From Bradyrhizobium jicamae (GTDB lineage Bacteria > Pseudomonadota > Alphaproteobacteria > Rhizobiales > Xanthobacteraceae), in NCBI RefSeq assembly GCF_001440395.1, contig NZ_LLXZ01000027.1, positions 63,319 to 109,673 on the forward strand: DNA of 46,355 bases, in the 5' to 3' direction. The notes under the pieces were generated by a model. The model had not been told where the DNA came from and searched no databases. It saw nothing but the letters and a program-made list of their open reading frames with translations. Each line of letters starts with the position of its first letter. Position 1 is the stretch's first letter. Below are positions 39,188-46,355 of the stretch, piece after piece. A program made the position numbers and the translations under genes.

Positions 39188-40075
39188 ATGAGATTGATCC
39201 TTTTGGGGCCGCCGGGCTCGGGCAAGGGGACTCAGGCCCTGCGGCTGGTTTCCAGGCACGGCATCGTGCAGCTCTCGACCGGCGAGATGCTCCGCGCCGC
39301 GGTTGCCGCCGAAACGCCGATCGGCCTGCAGGCCAAGGACATCATGGCCAATGGCGGCCTCGTCCCGGACGAAGTCGTGGTGGGAATCATCTCCGACCGA
39401 ATCGAACAGCCGGACGCAAAAAAGGGTTTCATCCTCGATGGCTTTCCGCGCACGGTGCCGCAGGCCGAAGCCCTCGATGAACTCCTGAAGAAGAAGCATC
39501 TCAAGCTCGACGCAGTGGTCGAACTTCGCGTCAACGAGAGCGCGCTGCTTGATCGCGTCGAGAAGCGCGCCGAGGAAACCCGTGCGCGCGGCGAGGAGGT
39601 TCGGGTCGACGATACGCCGGAAGTGCTGACCAAGCGCCTGGCGCAGTACCGCACCCTGACCGAGCCCCTGATTCACTACTATTCCGAGCGACGGAAGCTT
39701 CTGACCGTCGATGGCATGATGACCATCGAGCACGTCACCCGGGAGATCAACCGCATCCTGTCGGCGATCGGGGCGGTGGAACCCAAGGCGGCGCCAGCCA
39801 AGAAGGCGGCGGCGCCAGCCAGGAAAGCCACGGCGCCGGCCAGGAAGGCCGCTGCAGCCTCCCGGAAGACCGCCAGGCCGGCGGGTAAAAAGGCTGCCAA
39901 AACGGCCAAAAAGGCCGCCAGAACGGCCCCAAAGGGCAGGAAGGCGGCTTCCAGGAAGGCCGGGAAGGCGGCCCCGGCCAGCCAGCGGCGGGCTGTCGGG
40001 AAGGCCAAAAAGGCAGCCAGGACGACCGTCCGGAAGGCCGCCAAAAAGGTCACGAAAAAGCGAGCTAAGCGATAG
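39188..40075 (+). CDS. adk: Adenylate kinase with a long basic C-terminal tail
   Basis: Adenylate kinase balances ATP, ADP and AMP. The catalytic core (about 1-196) has P-loop GPPGSGKGT (7-15), STGEMLR AMP site, R88 in GFPRT, and a short LID without zinc cysteines. From about residue 200 to 295 comes a low-complexity tail of Lys/Arg/Ala/Pro repeats (PAKKAAAPARKATAPARK type): 37 of 96 residues are K or R and none are D or E. The tail resembles histone H1/HU C-terminal extensions and is not needed for kinase chemistry. The frame is open throughout and GC-rich repetitive. adk lies between secY and rpsM as in other alphaproteobacteria. Confidence 0.92.
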   Translation: MRLILLGPPGSGKGTQALRLVSRHGIVQLSTGEMLRAAVAAETPIGLQAKDIMANGGLVPDEVVVGIISDRIEQPDAKKGFILDGFPRTVPQAEALDELLKKKHLKLDAVVELRVNESALLDRVEKRAEETRARGEEVRVDDTPEVLTKRLAQYRTLTEPLIHYYSERRKLLTVDGMMTIEHVTREINRILSAIGAVEPKAAPAKKAAAPARKATAPARKAAAASRKTARPAGKKAAKTAKKAARTAPKGRKAASRKAGKAAPASQRRAVGKAKKAARTTVRKAAKKVTKKRAKR

Positions 40076-40081
40076 AGGCGG

Positions 40082-40110
40082 TTGACGAAACCGAGTTGAA
40101 TCCTTTAATA
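40082..40110 (+). promoter_or_regulatory. Candidate promoter before the alpha operon
   Basis: TTGACG (40082-40087), 17-base spacer, TTAATA (40105-40110), in the 185-base adk-rpsM gap. It could drive rpsM-rpsK-rpoA-rplQ independently of the spc segment. Confidence 0.4.
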
Positions 40111-40260
40111 AGCCCCGCATCCAAGTCGGATAGTTTTTTGACGATGCCGGGCCCCGAAAGAAGCTGAGGGGAGGGCGTCGTGTTCGCGTTTGCGGACACC
40201 TGCCCGAGTTAGCAAGAACATAGCCCGGTCCATAGGGGATCGGCGACAGGAGAGAAGTCC

Positions 40261-40629
40261 GTGGCCCGTATTGCCGGCGTGAATATCCCGACCAACAAGC
40301 GCGTTCTGATCGCGCTCCAGTACATCCATGGCATCGGCCAGAAGAACGCCGCCGACATCATGGAGAAGGTCAAGATCCCGACCGATCGTCGCGTCAACCA
40401 GTTGAGCGACCAGGAAGTCCTGCAGATCCGCGAAGTGATCGACCGCGACTATCTCGTCGAGGGCGATCTTCGCCGCGATACCGGCATCAACATCAAGCGG
40501 CTGATGGACCTCGGCTGCTATCGCGGCCTGCGTCATCGCCGCGGCCTGCCGGTGCGCGGCCAGCGCACCCACACCAATGCGCGCACGCGCAAGGGCCCGG
40601 CCAAGTCGATCGCCGGCAAGAAGAAGTAA
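40261..40629 (+). CDS. rpsM: 30S ribosomal protein S13
   Basis: S13 (122 aa) contacts P-site tRNA and bridges the subunits. It starts with GTG after [21 protein letters not shown] opening and [19 protein letters not shown] end are typical. infA and rpmJ, which precede rpsM in many bacteria, are absent here. Confidence 0.96.
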   Translation: MARIAGVNIPTNKRVLIALQYIHGIGQKNAADIMEKVKIPTDRRVNQLSDQEVLQIREVIDRDYLVEGDLRRDTGINIKRLMDLGCYRGLRHRRGLPVRGQRTHTNARTRKGPAKSIAGKKK

Positions 40630-40632
40630 TTC

Positions 40633-40687
40633 AGCGAATAGCGGACGGTGAGCAGCGAATGCTTCTATTCGCCGCTCACCTTTCGCT
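40633..40687 (+). repeat. Palindromic element between rpsM and rpsK
   Basis: GGTGAGC-A-GCGAAT (40647-40660) pairs with ATTCGC-C-GCTCACC (40667-40680), interrupted by one A/C mismatch, loop GCTTCT. Outer arms AGCGAA (40633-40638) and TTCGCT (40682-40687) also pair. Shares blocks with 28037-28068, so both look like copies of one dispersed repeat. Confidence 0.7.
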
Positions 40688-40747
40688 TCTTAGGTGTAGC
40701 CGCTGGCAGTACGGCGGCGTTTGAGATCACAGGAAGGTTTTAGGATA

Positions 40748-41137
40748 ATGGGCAAGGAAGCCACCCGCGTACGCCGTCGCGAACGCAAGAACATCGCCTC
40801 CGGCATCGCGCACGTGAATTCGTCGTTCAACAACACGACCATCACCATCACCGACGCGCAGGGCAACACCATTGCCTGGTCGTCGGCCGGCACGATGGGT
40901 TTCAAGGGCTCGCGCAAGTCGACCCCCTATGCCGCGCAGGTCGCGGCCGAAGACGTTTCCAAGAAGGCGCAGGAGCACGGCATGCGCACGCTGGAAGTGG
41001 AAGTTGCCGGCCCCGGTTCGGGCCGTGAATCGGCGCTTCGCGCGCTGCAGGCGGCGGGCTTCACCGTGACGTCGATCCGCGACGTCACCACGATCCCGCA
41101 CAATGGTTGCCGTCCGCGCAAGCGCCGGCGCGTTTGA
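40748..41137 (+). CDS. rpsK: 30S ribosomal protein S11
   Basis: S11 (129 aa) forms the 30S platform near the mRNA exit. Starts [15 protein letters not shown], followed by [17 protein letters not shown]; ends in [11 protein letters not shown]. An upstream in-frame ATG at 40721 would add 9 residues and is not favoured. GGAAGG precedes the start. Confidence 0.96.
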   Translation: MGKEATRVRRRERKNIASGIAHVNSSFNNTTITITDAQGNTIAWSSAGTMGFKGSRKSTPYAAQVAAEDVSKKAQEHGMRTLEVEVAGPGSGRESALRALQAAGFTVTSIRDVTTIPHNGCRPRKRRRV

Positions 41138-41268
41138 TGTCTGGTCGCGGGCGGTTGTGCCGCTCGCGATTGTTTTTGGAATTTTCCGCGGACTGATCCG
41201 CGATCTCCAGCGCCAGTGATCTGAAGGCGGATCGACTGGCCGGTCCATTGACCCGAAGGGGTGACAAA

Positions 41269-42288
41269 GTGACGATCCAGAAAAATTGGCAAGAACTTAT
41301 TCGACCGAACAAGCTGCAGGTAACGCCGGGCTCCGACGCGACCCGGTTTGCCACCGTCGTCGCCGAACCGCTCGAGCGCGGTTTCGGCCAGACGCTCGGT
41401 AACGCGCTGCGCCGTATCCTGCTGTCGTCGCTGCAGGGCGCCGCCGTGCAGTCGGTGCACATCGACGGCGTGCTGCACGAGTTCTCCTCGATCGCGGGCG
41501 TTCGCGAGGACGTCACCGACATCGTGCTCAACATCAAGGACATCTCGATCAAGATGCAGGGCGAAGGCCCCAAGCGCATGGTCGTGAAGAAGTCGGGTCC
41601 GGGCGTCGTCACCGCCGGTGACATCCAGACCGTCGGCGATATCGTCGTGCTCAATCCCGAACTGCAGCTCTGCACGCTGGACGAGGGCGCTGAAATCCGC
41701 ATGGAGTTCACCGTCGCCGCGGGCAAGGGCTACGTTGCCGCCGAGCGCAACCGGCCCGAGGATGCGCCGATCGGCCTGATCCCGGTCGACAGCCTGTTCT
41801 CGCCCGTGCGCAAGGTCTCCTACAAGGTCGAGAACACCCGCGAGGGCCAGATCCTCGACTACGACAAGCTGACCATGACGATCGAGACCAACGGCGCGAT
41901 CTCGCCGGAGGACGCGGTGGCCTATGCCGCGCGCATCCTGCAGGACCAGCTCAACGTGTTCGTGAACTTCGAAGAGCCGCGCAAGGAAGTCGCGCAGGAG
42001 ATCATCCCCGATCTCGCCTTCAACCCCGCCTTCCTCAAGAAGGTCGACGAGCTCGAGCTGTCGGTGCGTTCGGCAAACTGCCTGAAGAACGACAACATCG
42101 TCTATATCGGCGACCTCGTGCAGAAGAGCGAAGCGGAAATGCTCCGCACCCCGAACTTCGGCCGCAAGTCGCTGAACGAGATCAAGGAAGTGCTGGCCCA
42201 GATGGGCCTGCATCTCGGCATGGAAGTGCCGGGCTGGCCGCCGGAGAACATCGACGAGCTCGCCAAGCGCTTCGAGGATCATTACTGA
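41269..42288 (+). CDS. rpoA: DNA-directed RNA polymerase subunit alpha
   Basis: RpoA (339 aa) dimerises to nucleate RNA polymerase assembly; its C-terminal domain binds UP elements and activators. GTG start after GAAGGGGTG, giving the opening [17 protein letters not shown]. The N-terminal domain shows [19 protein letters not shown] and the C-terminal domain [20 protein letters not shown] and [14 protein letters not shown]. Length is near E. coli 329. Confidence 0.97.
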   Translation: MTIQKNWQELIRPNKLQVTPGSDATRFATVVAEPLERGFGQTLGNALRRILLSSLQGAAVQSVHIDGVLHEFSSIAGVREDVTDIVLNIKDISIKMQGEGPKRMVVKKSGPGVVTAGDIQTVGDIVVLNPELQLCTLDEGAEIRMEFTVAAGKGYVAAERNRPEDAPIGLIPVDSLFSPVRKVSYKVENTREGQILDYDKLTMTIETNGAISPEDAVAYAARILQDQLNVFVNFEEPRKEVAQEIIPDLAFNPAFLKKVDELELSVRSANCLKNDNIVYIGDLVQKSEAEMLRTPNFGRKSLNEIKEVLAQMGLHLGMEVPGWPPENIDELAKRFEDHY

Positions 42289-42303
42289 TCGAAGATCACG
42301 TCG

Positions 42304-42323
42304 TGGCCGGGTTGTCCCGGCCA
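42304..42323 (+). repeat. Palindrome between rpoA and rplQ
   Basis: TGGCCGGG (42304-42311), loop TTGT, CCCGGCCA (42316-42323); perfect 8-bp stem, no T tract. Similar in size to other intercistronic palindromes of this cluster. Confidence 0.5.
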
Positions 42324-42410
42324 TTACGTTACTGGGGCGAACGCAGGCAGCCCACCTGAGCAACAAGTCCGACGAACCGTCGCGACGAAGACAAGACAAG
42401 GAATAGTTCA

Positions 42411-42827
42411 ATGCGTCACGGCAAGGTTCATCGCAAGCTCAACCGCACCGCCGAGCATCGCCGCGCGATGTTCGCCAACATGTGCGCCGCGCTGATCAAG
42501 CACGAGCAGATCGTCACCACGCTGCCCAAGGCCAAGGAATTGCGCCCGATCGTCGAGAAGCTGGTCACCCTCGGCAAGAAGGGCGGACTGGCCCTGCGTC
42601 GCCAGGCGATCTCCGAAATGCGCGACAAGGACCAGGTCAAGAAGCTGTTCGATGTGCTGGCGCCCCGCTACAAGGACCGCCAGGGCGGCTACACCCGCAT
42701 CATCAAGGCCGGCTTCCGCTACGGCGACAACGCCCCGATGGCCGTGATCGAATTCGTCGACCGCGACGTCGATGCCAAGGGCCAGGACTCCGGCCCGGTG
42801 CAGGAGAAGGAAGCCGAAGCGGCGTAA
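42411..42827 (+). CDS. rplQ: 50S ribosomal protein L17
   Basis: L17 (138 aa) lies at the tunnel exit side. [20 protein letters not shown] opening and [20 protein letters not shown] are diagnostic. C-terminal extension rich in Glu/Ala (KEAEAA). Last gene of the cluster; an intrinsic terminator follows. rpsD is not part of this operon. Confidence 0.97.
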   Translation: MRHGKVHRKLNRTAEHRRAMFANMCAALIKHEQIVTTLPKAKELRPIVEKLVTLGKKGGLALRRQAISEMRDKDQVKKLFDVLAPRYKDRQGGYTRIIKAGFRYGDNAPMAVIEFVDRDVDAKGQDSGPVQEKEAEAA

Positions 42828-42850
42828 GCTGTTCCGGATTGGATTTTCAG

Positions 42851-42879
42851 AAAGCGGCGCCCCTCAGGCGCCGCTTTTT
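42851..42879 (+). terminator. Intrinsic terminator of the ribosomal protein cluster
   Basis: AAAGCGGCGCC (42851-42861), loop CCTCA, GGCGCCGCTTT (42867-42877), T run 42875-42879. Strong Rho-independent terminator after rplQ. Confidence 0.93.
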
Positions 42880-42964
42880 ATTTGCGCATCTGACGCGCGC
42901 TGGCTGCAATTGTGGTCGTACCCGCCGCTTCCGATATCGCTGTCATCAACGATGGAGATGGCGG

Positions 42965-43765
42965 ATGAAAATCGATCTTTCGGGCATGACGGCGCTGGTG
43001 ACTGGCTCCACCTCCGGTATTGGCCACGCAATTGCCAAAGGCCTCTTTGCTGCAGGCGCGGACGTGGTGATCAATGGCCGAACGCAAGCCAAGGTCGATG
43101 CTGTCGCCGCCGCGCTCGGCAAGACTGCCGATAAGGCCGGCGGCAAGGTGCGCGGCATTGCCGCTGATGTCTCGACGGCTGCGGGATGCAAGACCTTGGT
43201 TGCGGCGATGCCTGATGTCGACATTCTCATCAACAACACCGGCATCTTCGAGCCCAAGCCGTTCTTCGATATTCCGGATGAGGACTGGAGCCGTTTTTTC
43301 GACGTCAACGTGATGTCCGGCATCCGTTTGTCGCGCGCCTACATGCCGGGCATGCTGAAACGCAATTGGGGCCGTATCGTTTTCATCGCCTCGGAGTCGG
43401 GGCTGATGATTCCCAAGGAGATGATCCATTACGGCATGACCAAAACGGCGCAGCTCGCCGTTTCGCGCGGCCTTGCCGAATTGACCCGGGGTACCGCTGT
43501 TACCGTCAATTCAGTGATGCCGGGGCCGACCATGTCCGAGGGCGTTGAGACTTTCGTCGCCGATCTCGCCAGACAGAACGGCCAGTCCGAGCAGGATGCA
43601 GCCGCGCAGTTCATCAAGCAGCATCGTCCCGGATCGCTGATCCAGCGCTTTGCCAGCGTCGAGGAGATCGCCAATATGGTGATCTACGTCAGTTCGAAAG
43701 AGGCTTCCGCGACTAACGGCGCCGCGTTGCGGGCAGAAGGCGGACTGATTCAGACCATCGCGTGA
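42965..43765 (+). CDS. Short-chain dehydrogenase/reductase (SDR)
   Basis: A 266-aa classical SDR. Cofactor motif TGSTSGIG (13-20), NNTG (90-93, variant of NNAG), N115, the catalytic serine in IASESG (S143 or S145), and Y156-x-x-x-K160 are present. NGRT at 37-40 after the second strand suggests NADP(H) preference. Oxidoreductase; substrate unknown. GGAG precedes the ATG at 42965. A DUF1330 gene follows after 7 bases, so the two form an operon. The upstream frame to 42482 belongs to rplQ in another frame. Confidence 0.9.
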   Translation: MKIDLSGMTALVTGSTSGIGHAIAKGLFAAGADVVINGRTQAKVDAVAAALGKTADKAGGKVRGIAADVSTAAGCKTLVAAMPDVDILINNTGIFEPKPFFDIPDEDWSRFFDVNVMSGIRLSRAYMPGMLKRNWGRIVFIASESGLMIPKEMIHYGMTKTAQLAVSRGLAELTRGTAVTVNSVMPGPTMSEGVETFVADLARQNGQSEQDAAAQFIKQHRPGSLIQRFASVEEIANMVIYVSSKEASATNGAALRAEGGLIQTIA

Positions 43766-43772
43766 GGTGACA

Positions 43773-44069
43773 ATGTCGGCCTATGTCATTTCCGAAGTCG
43801 ATGTGCGTGACGCGATGGGCTTCGAGTCCTATCGCACCATCGCGGCCGAAACGATTGCGAAATATGACGGCCGTTATCTGGTGCGTGGCGGCGCGGCAAG
43901 TGTTGTCGAAGGCGGCCCTCTGCCGAAAGCCATCATCATCGTCGAGTTTCCGACGATGGAACGTTTGCGCGAATGGTACGCTTCGCCCGAATACGCCGAA
44001 GCGCTGAAGGTCCGTGAGAACGCGCTGGATCGGCGGCTGATCTTCGTCGAAGGCGTTGCGCCGTTCTAA
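43773..44069 (+). CDS. DUF1330 family protein
   Basis: A 98-aa protein of the DUF1330 ferredoxin-like (dimeric alpha/beta barrel) family: SAYVISEVDVRD at the start, KYDGRYLVRGG, AIIIVEFPTMERLREWYASPEY as its hallmark, near the Dabb/YciI fold. ATG at 43773 is favoured by GAGGTGA upstream; GTG at 43767 would add 2 residues. Function unknown; partner of the SDR gene. Confidence 0.9.
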   Translation: MSAYVISEVDVRDAMGFESYRTIAAETIAKYDGRYLVRGGAASVVEGGPLPKAIIIVEFPTMERLREWYASPEYAEALKVRENALDRRLIFVEGVAPF

Positions 44070-44118
44070 AGTGGGATGACGTTTCTTCGAATCGTCTTCG
44101 CACTTTATCTTTTTGTTT

Positions 44119-44167
44119 GAGCATGATCTTTTCGGAAAACCGCTACACACTTTTCCGGATCATGCTC
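44119..44167 (+). repeat. Dispersed palindromic intergenic repeat
   Basis: GAGCATGATC (44119-44128) and GATCATGCTC (44158-44167) enclose CGGAAAA (44133-44139) and TTTTCCG (44151-44157), so 17 bp pair with a TTTT bulge. I recognise this type from established knowledge as very common in Bradyrhizobium and relatives. No coding content. Confidence 0.8.
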
Positions 44168-44267
44168 TAGGCAGGCAACGGCGCGAAAGCAGCCTTGCAG
44201 AAGGAACAACAGCTTTCAGAAACGGTTTTTCCTGCAGCCGCGCTGATGCGGTTTGAGGAGGAACTAG

Positions 44268-44618
44268 ATGAAGAAGCTGTTCATACTTGCGGCGGCAGCG
44301 TCGCTGATTGCGACGATGGCCACCGCGCAAACCACCGTAGTCACTCCCGGAACGACCACGGGTGCTGCCGGCGCCACGATTCAGATCGAGCCGGAGTATC
44401 GCACTCGGATCAAGAGCTACGTCACCGAGCACAAGGTCCGCCCGGTCGAGACGCGGGAAAGGATCGTGGTTGGCGCCAGGGTGCCGACCGACGTCGAACT
44501 TACGGCGGTGCCTTCCGATTGGGGTCCGTCCGTGACGAAGTATCGCTACGTCTATTCCGGCAACCGCGTGATGCTGGTCGATCCGGGCACGCGTACCGTG
44601 GTGCATGAGATCGACTGA
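44268..44618 (+). CDS. DUF1236 family exported protein
   Basis: A 116-aa exported protein. Signal peptide MKKLFILAAAASLIATMATA (cleavage after residue 20), then the DUF1236 region with YRTRIKSYVTEHKVRPVETR and ending YSGNRVMLVDPGTRTVVHEID. AGGAGG precedes the ATG. DUF1236 proteins are frequent in Bradyrhizobiaceae; function unknown. Followed by a bidirectional terminator. Confidence 0.9.
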   Translation: MKKLFILAAAASLIATMATAQTTVVTPGTTTGAAGATIQIEPEYRTRIKSYVTEHKVRPVETRERIVVGARVPTDVELTAVPSDWGPSVTKYRYVYSGNRVMLVDPGTRTVVHEID

Positions 44619-44641
44619 GGTGGCTCACGTCGCTCCATGCA

Positions 44642-44670
44642 AAAAGGGCCGCCCATGAGGCGGCCCTTTT
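44642..44670. terminator. Bidirectional intrinsic terminator
   Basis: AAAAGGGCCGCC (44642-44653), loop CATGA, GGCGGCCCTTTT (44659-44670). It has A and T runs on both sides and lies between the DUF1236 gene and the convergent Gly/Tyr-rich gene, so it can serve both. Confidence 0.9.
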
Positions 44671-44680
44671 CATTGCAGGA

Positions 44681-45091
44681 TCACCAGCGGCGCCAGTAGC
44701 CACCGCGGTAATATCGCGGACCATAGAATCGTGGACCGCCATAGTAGGCGTATGCCGGACGATACACGCGGCGAACATAGGGACCGCCATAGTAGCCGCC
44801 GCCGCCATAGTACCCGCCGTAGTAGGCCGGTGAGTACCCGCCGCCGTAATAGGCGGGATAGTATCCGCCGCCGTAATAGCCGGGGTACCCGCCGTAATAT
44901 CCGTAACCCGGACCATAGGCGTAGGCGTTCGACGCCAGTCCGCCGATCACCGCGCCTGCAATCAATCCGCCAGCCAAGGCGCCGCCCCAGCCCCAGCCCC
45001 CTCCGCGCCAAGCATGCGCAGGTGACGGCGCCGCAACTGCTGTCAGGCCAAGGGTTGCCGCGACAGCCAGAACCATTGGTGCCTTTCTCAT
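44681..45091 (-). CDS. Gly/Tyr-rich exported protein
   Basis: A 136-aa low-complexity protein. ATG at 45091 with GGAGGAG upstream (an ATG at 45130 is an alternative). Signal peptide to about residue 27 (ending SPAHA), then a glycine-zipper-like hydrophobic stretch (GGALAGGLIAGAVIGGLAS), then repeats of YYGG, GYYP and PAYYGG. Likely an outer-surface or periplasmic structural protein; no function known. Confidence 0.75.
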   Translation of the reverse strand: MRKAPMVLAVAATLGLTAVAAPSPAHAWRGGGWGWGGALAGGLIAGAVIGGLASNAYAYGPGYGYYGGYPGYYGGGYYPAYYGGGYSPAYYGGYYGGGGYYGGPYVRRVYRPAYAYYGGPRFYGPRYYRGGYWRRW

Positions 45092-45384
45092 CGACTCCTC
45101 CTTACATAACCAGCCAGGCAAATTTTCCACATAACTGGAGACTCGCTAAACACTTTCGAGTGAAGTTTGTTGCTTTAAATCAAGCTTCCGAACGGCTCCG
45201 CTCCGGATTTAATTTTGATGAACAGGCGTTCAGGAGGCTGTTTTGACGGTTGCAGCCGGCCATTGGCGCCATTTCTCCGATCGGGAACCATTGTCGCAGG
45301 CAGGCGCGCGAAGCGGCTATCGCTTCGCGGCGGGCCGCGCTTCTTGCGGGTGCCGAATTACCCTCGCCGCGAAAGAGTGTGACC
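45092..45384. other. Intergenic region upstream of the Gly/Tyr-rich gene
   Basis: About 290 bases with no convincing gene. It contains the promoter region of the minus-strand Gly/Tyr-rich gene (not resolved) and a perfect hairpin CGCGAAGCG/CGCTTCGCG (45307-45315 with 45321-45329), no T tract, near the end of the amidase gene. Confidence 0.4.
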
Positions 45385-46355
45385 TCAGTCGAAATCCAGA
45401 AATCCCGGCCGGGAGGAGATCGGCGGCTGACGGCGCAGCCATTCGAGGTCGGGGACGGGGCGGGCCGTCTCGGGGTTGGCGCCAAGCAGGGCCTCGATGC
45501 TGCGGGCAACCGCAAGGGTTGCGGCATCGCCGCCGCGCGGGCCGATGATCTGGATGCCGAACGGCAATCCGGCGCTATCGCGCCCGGCCGGTATCGCCAC
45601 CACCGGATGTCCGGCATTGGTCACGGCATAGGCCATCGCCAGCCAGTGGAAATAGCTTTTCGTCGCAACGCCGTCGATCATGGCCGGGTAGAGCTCCGAC
45701 CACGGCCGCGGGCTGATCGTGACCGCAGGGGCAATGACAAAATCATGCTCGCCGAAGAATTGCTGCCAGCTTCGATAGAGCGCGGTCTGCAGCGACAGCG
45801 CACGCGCGACGTCGAGCGCGGAGTATCCAAGTCCCTCGGCGACGTTGTCGCGGATATTGGGGCCAACCTTGTCGGGATATTTCTCGGCGAGTTCGCGGTG
45901 GCGGCCGAGGAAGGCGACGGCGCGCAAGACCCGGAACACCTCGTCCGCATGGGTGCAGTCGGGATGCGTCCATTCGAGGCTGCGGAATGCCGATCCGAAC
46001 GTCGCGAGTTTTGTTTTGAACGTCTCGGCGATGGCGCGCTCCGTCGGCGCAAATCCGAAGTCGGTTGTCGCAGCGATACGCAAGGTGGCGAGATCGATGT
46101 CAGGCGGATTGCGATAGGCCTCGCTCACGGGCGTTCCGCCGGCATGAAGGATCGCCGACAACGGATCGCGCGCGTCGCGATCCAGCATGCAGGAAAGCAT
46201 CAGGCACGCGTCCGGTACGTTTCTCGCCATCGGCCCGAGCTGCGAGATCTGCAGCCACGCCATGTTGCGGCTGTTGCTGGCGATCAGCCCGGGCGAGGGG
46301 CGGAATCCGACGACGCCGCAAAAGGCGGCGGGATTCCTGACCGAGCCGCCGGTGT
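45385..46355 (-). CDS. Amidase signature family protein (C-terminal part)
   Basis: The frame remains open to the right edge of the window and continues beyond, so at least 323 C-terminal codons are seen. Upstream of the internal ATG at 46263 the reading TGGSVRNPAAFCGVVGFRPS matches the amidase signature; the serine in GGSVR (codon 46344-46342) is the expected nucleophile. The Ser-cisSer-Lys partners lie further upstream, outside the window. Hydrolysis of amide bonds; substrate unknown. The AtzF/GatA-like C-terminus IPAGRDSAGLPFGIQIIGP is normal. Treating 46263 as the start would be wrong. Confidence 0.88.
   Translation of the reverse strand, partial: TGGSVRNPAAFCGVVGFRPSPGLIASNSRNMAWLQISQLGPMARNVPDACLMLSCMLDRDARDPLSAILHAGGTPVSEAYRNPPDIDLATLRIAATTDFGFAPTERAIAETFKTKLATFGSAFRSLEWTHPDCTHADEVFRVLRAVAFLGRHRELAEKYPDKVGPNIRDNVAEGLGYSALDVARALSLQTALYRSWQQFFGEHDFVIAPAVTISPRPWSELYPAMIDGVATKSYFHWLAMAYAVTNAGHPVVAIPAGRDSAGLPFGIQIIGPRGGDAATLAVARSIEALLGANPETARPVPDLEWLRRQPPISSRPGFLDFD

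Noticed and set aside
45243..45548. 101-aa plus-strand frame opposite the amidase end
   Set aside because: It overlaps the well-supported amidase on the other strand and shows no family features.

Overview
The window is chromosomal core sequence from a GC-rich alphaproteobacterium, most likely Bradyrhizobium or a close relative (Nitrobacteraceae). This rests on family-level recognition of the ribosomal proteins and RNA polymerase subunits, on DUF1236 and DUF1330 neighbours typical of that group, and on an intergenic palindrome (44119-44167) of a type I recall as very common in Bradyrhizobium genomes. No database search was possible, so the genus is an inference.

Layout. (1) 1-142: start of a serine hydrolase on the minus strand. 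293-368: tRNA-Trp. (2) 965-2965: secE-nusG-rplK-rplA, ending in a strong hairpin terminator. (3) 3084-5822: a cassette that separates rplA from rplJ. It holds a 2-hydroxyacid dehydrogenase and, convergent to it, a three-gene minus-strand operon (small membrane protein, carboxymuconolactone-decarboxylase/AhpD-like protein, ECF41 sigma factor) with an ECF41-type promoter in front. (4) 6439-16289: rplJ-rplL and rpoB-rpoC, ending in an intrinsic terminator. (5) 16442-23154: a second accessory block with a LuxR-type regulator, an amine-oxidase/methyltransferase fusion, an ABC exporter with acidic tails, and a convergent FAD-dependent oxidoreductase. (6) 23833-42827: the str, S10, spc and alpha ribosomal operons run together (rpsL, rpsG, fusA, tuf, rpsJ through rplO, secY, adk, rpsM, rpsK, rpoA, rplQ), ending in an intrinsic terminator. 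(7) 42965-46355: SDR oxidoreductase, DUF1330 protein, DUF1236 protein, a Gly/Tyr-rich exported protein and the C-terminal part of an amidase.

The core genes supply transcription (RpoA, RpoB, RpoC, NusG), translation (ribosomal proteins, EF-G, EF-Tu, tRNA-Trp) and secretion (SecE, SecY). Gene order is canonical except for the two accessory insertions, adk placed directly before rpsM without infA or rpmJ, and the absence of rpsD from the alpha operon. Many junctions overlap by 1-8 nt (secE/nusG, rplD/rplW, rplN/rplX, rplX/rplE), which suggests translational coupling. Several wider junctions carry palindromic elements.

Most interesting points: the ECF41 module with a matching promoter at 5843-5869; an adenylate kinase with a roughly 96-residue Lys/Arg/Ala-rich tail resembling histone H1; the oxidase-methyltransferase fusion next to an exporter; and a convergent overlap in which the acidic C-terminus of the exporter is antisense to a polyserine tail on the oxidoreductase.
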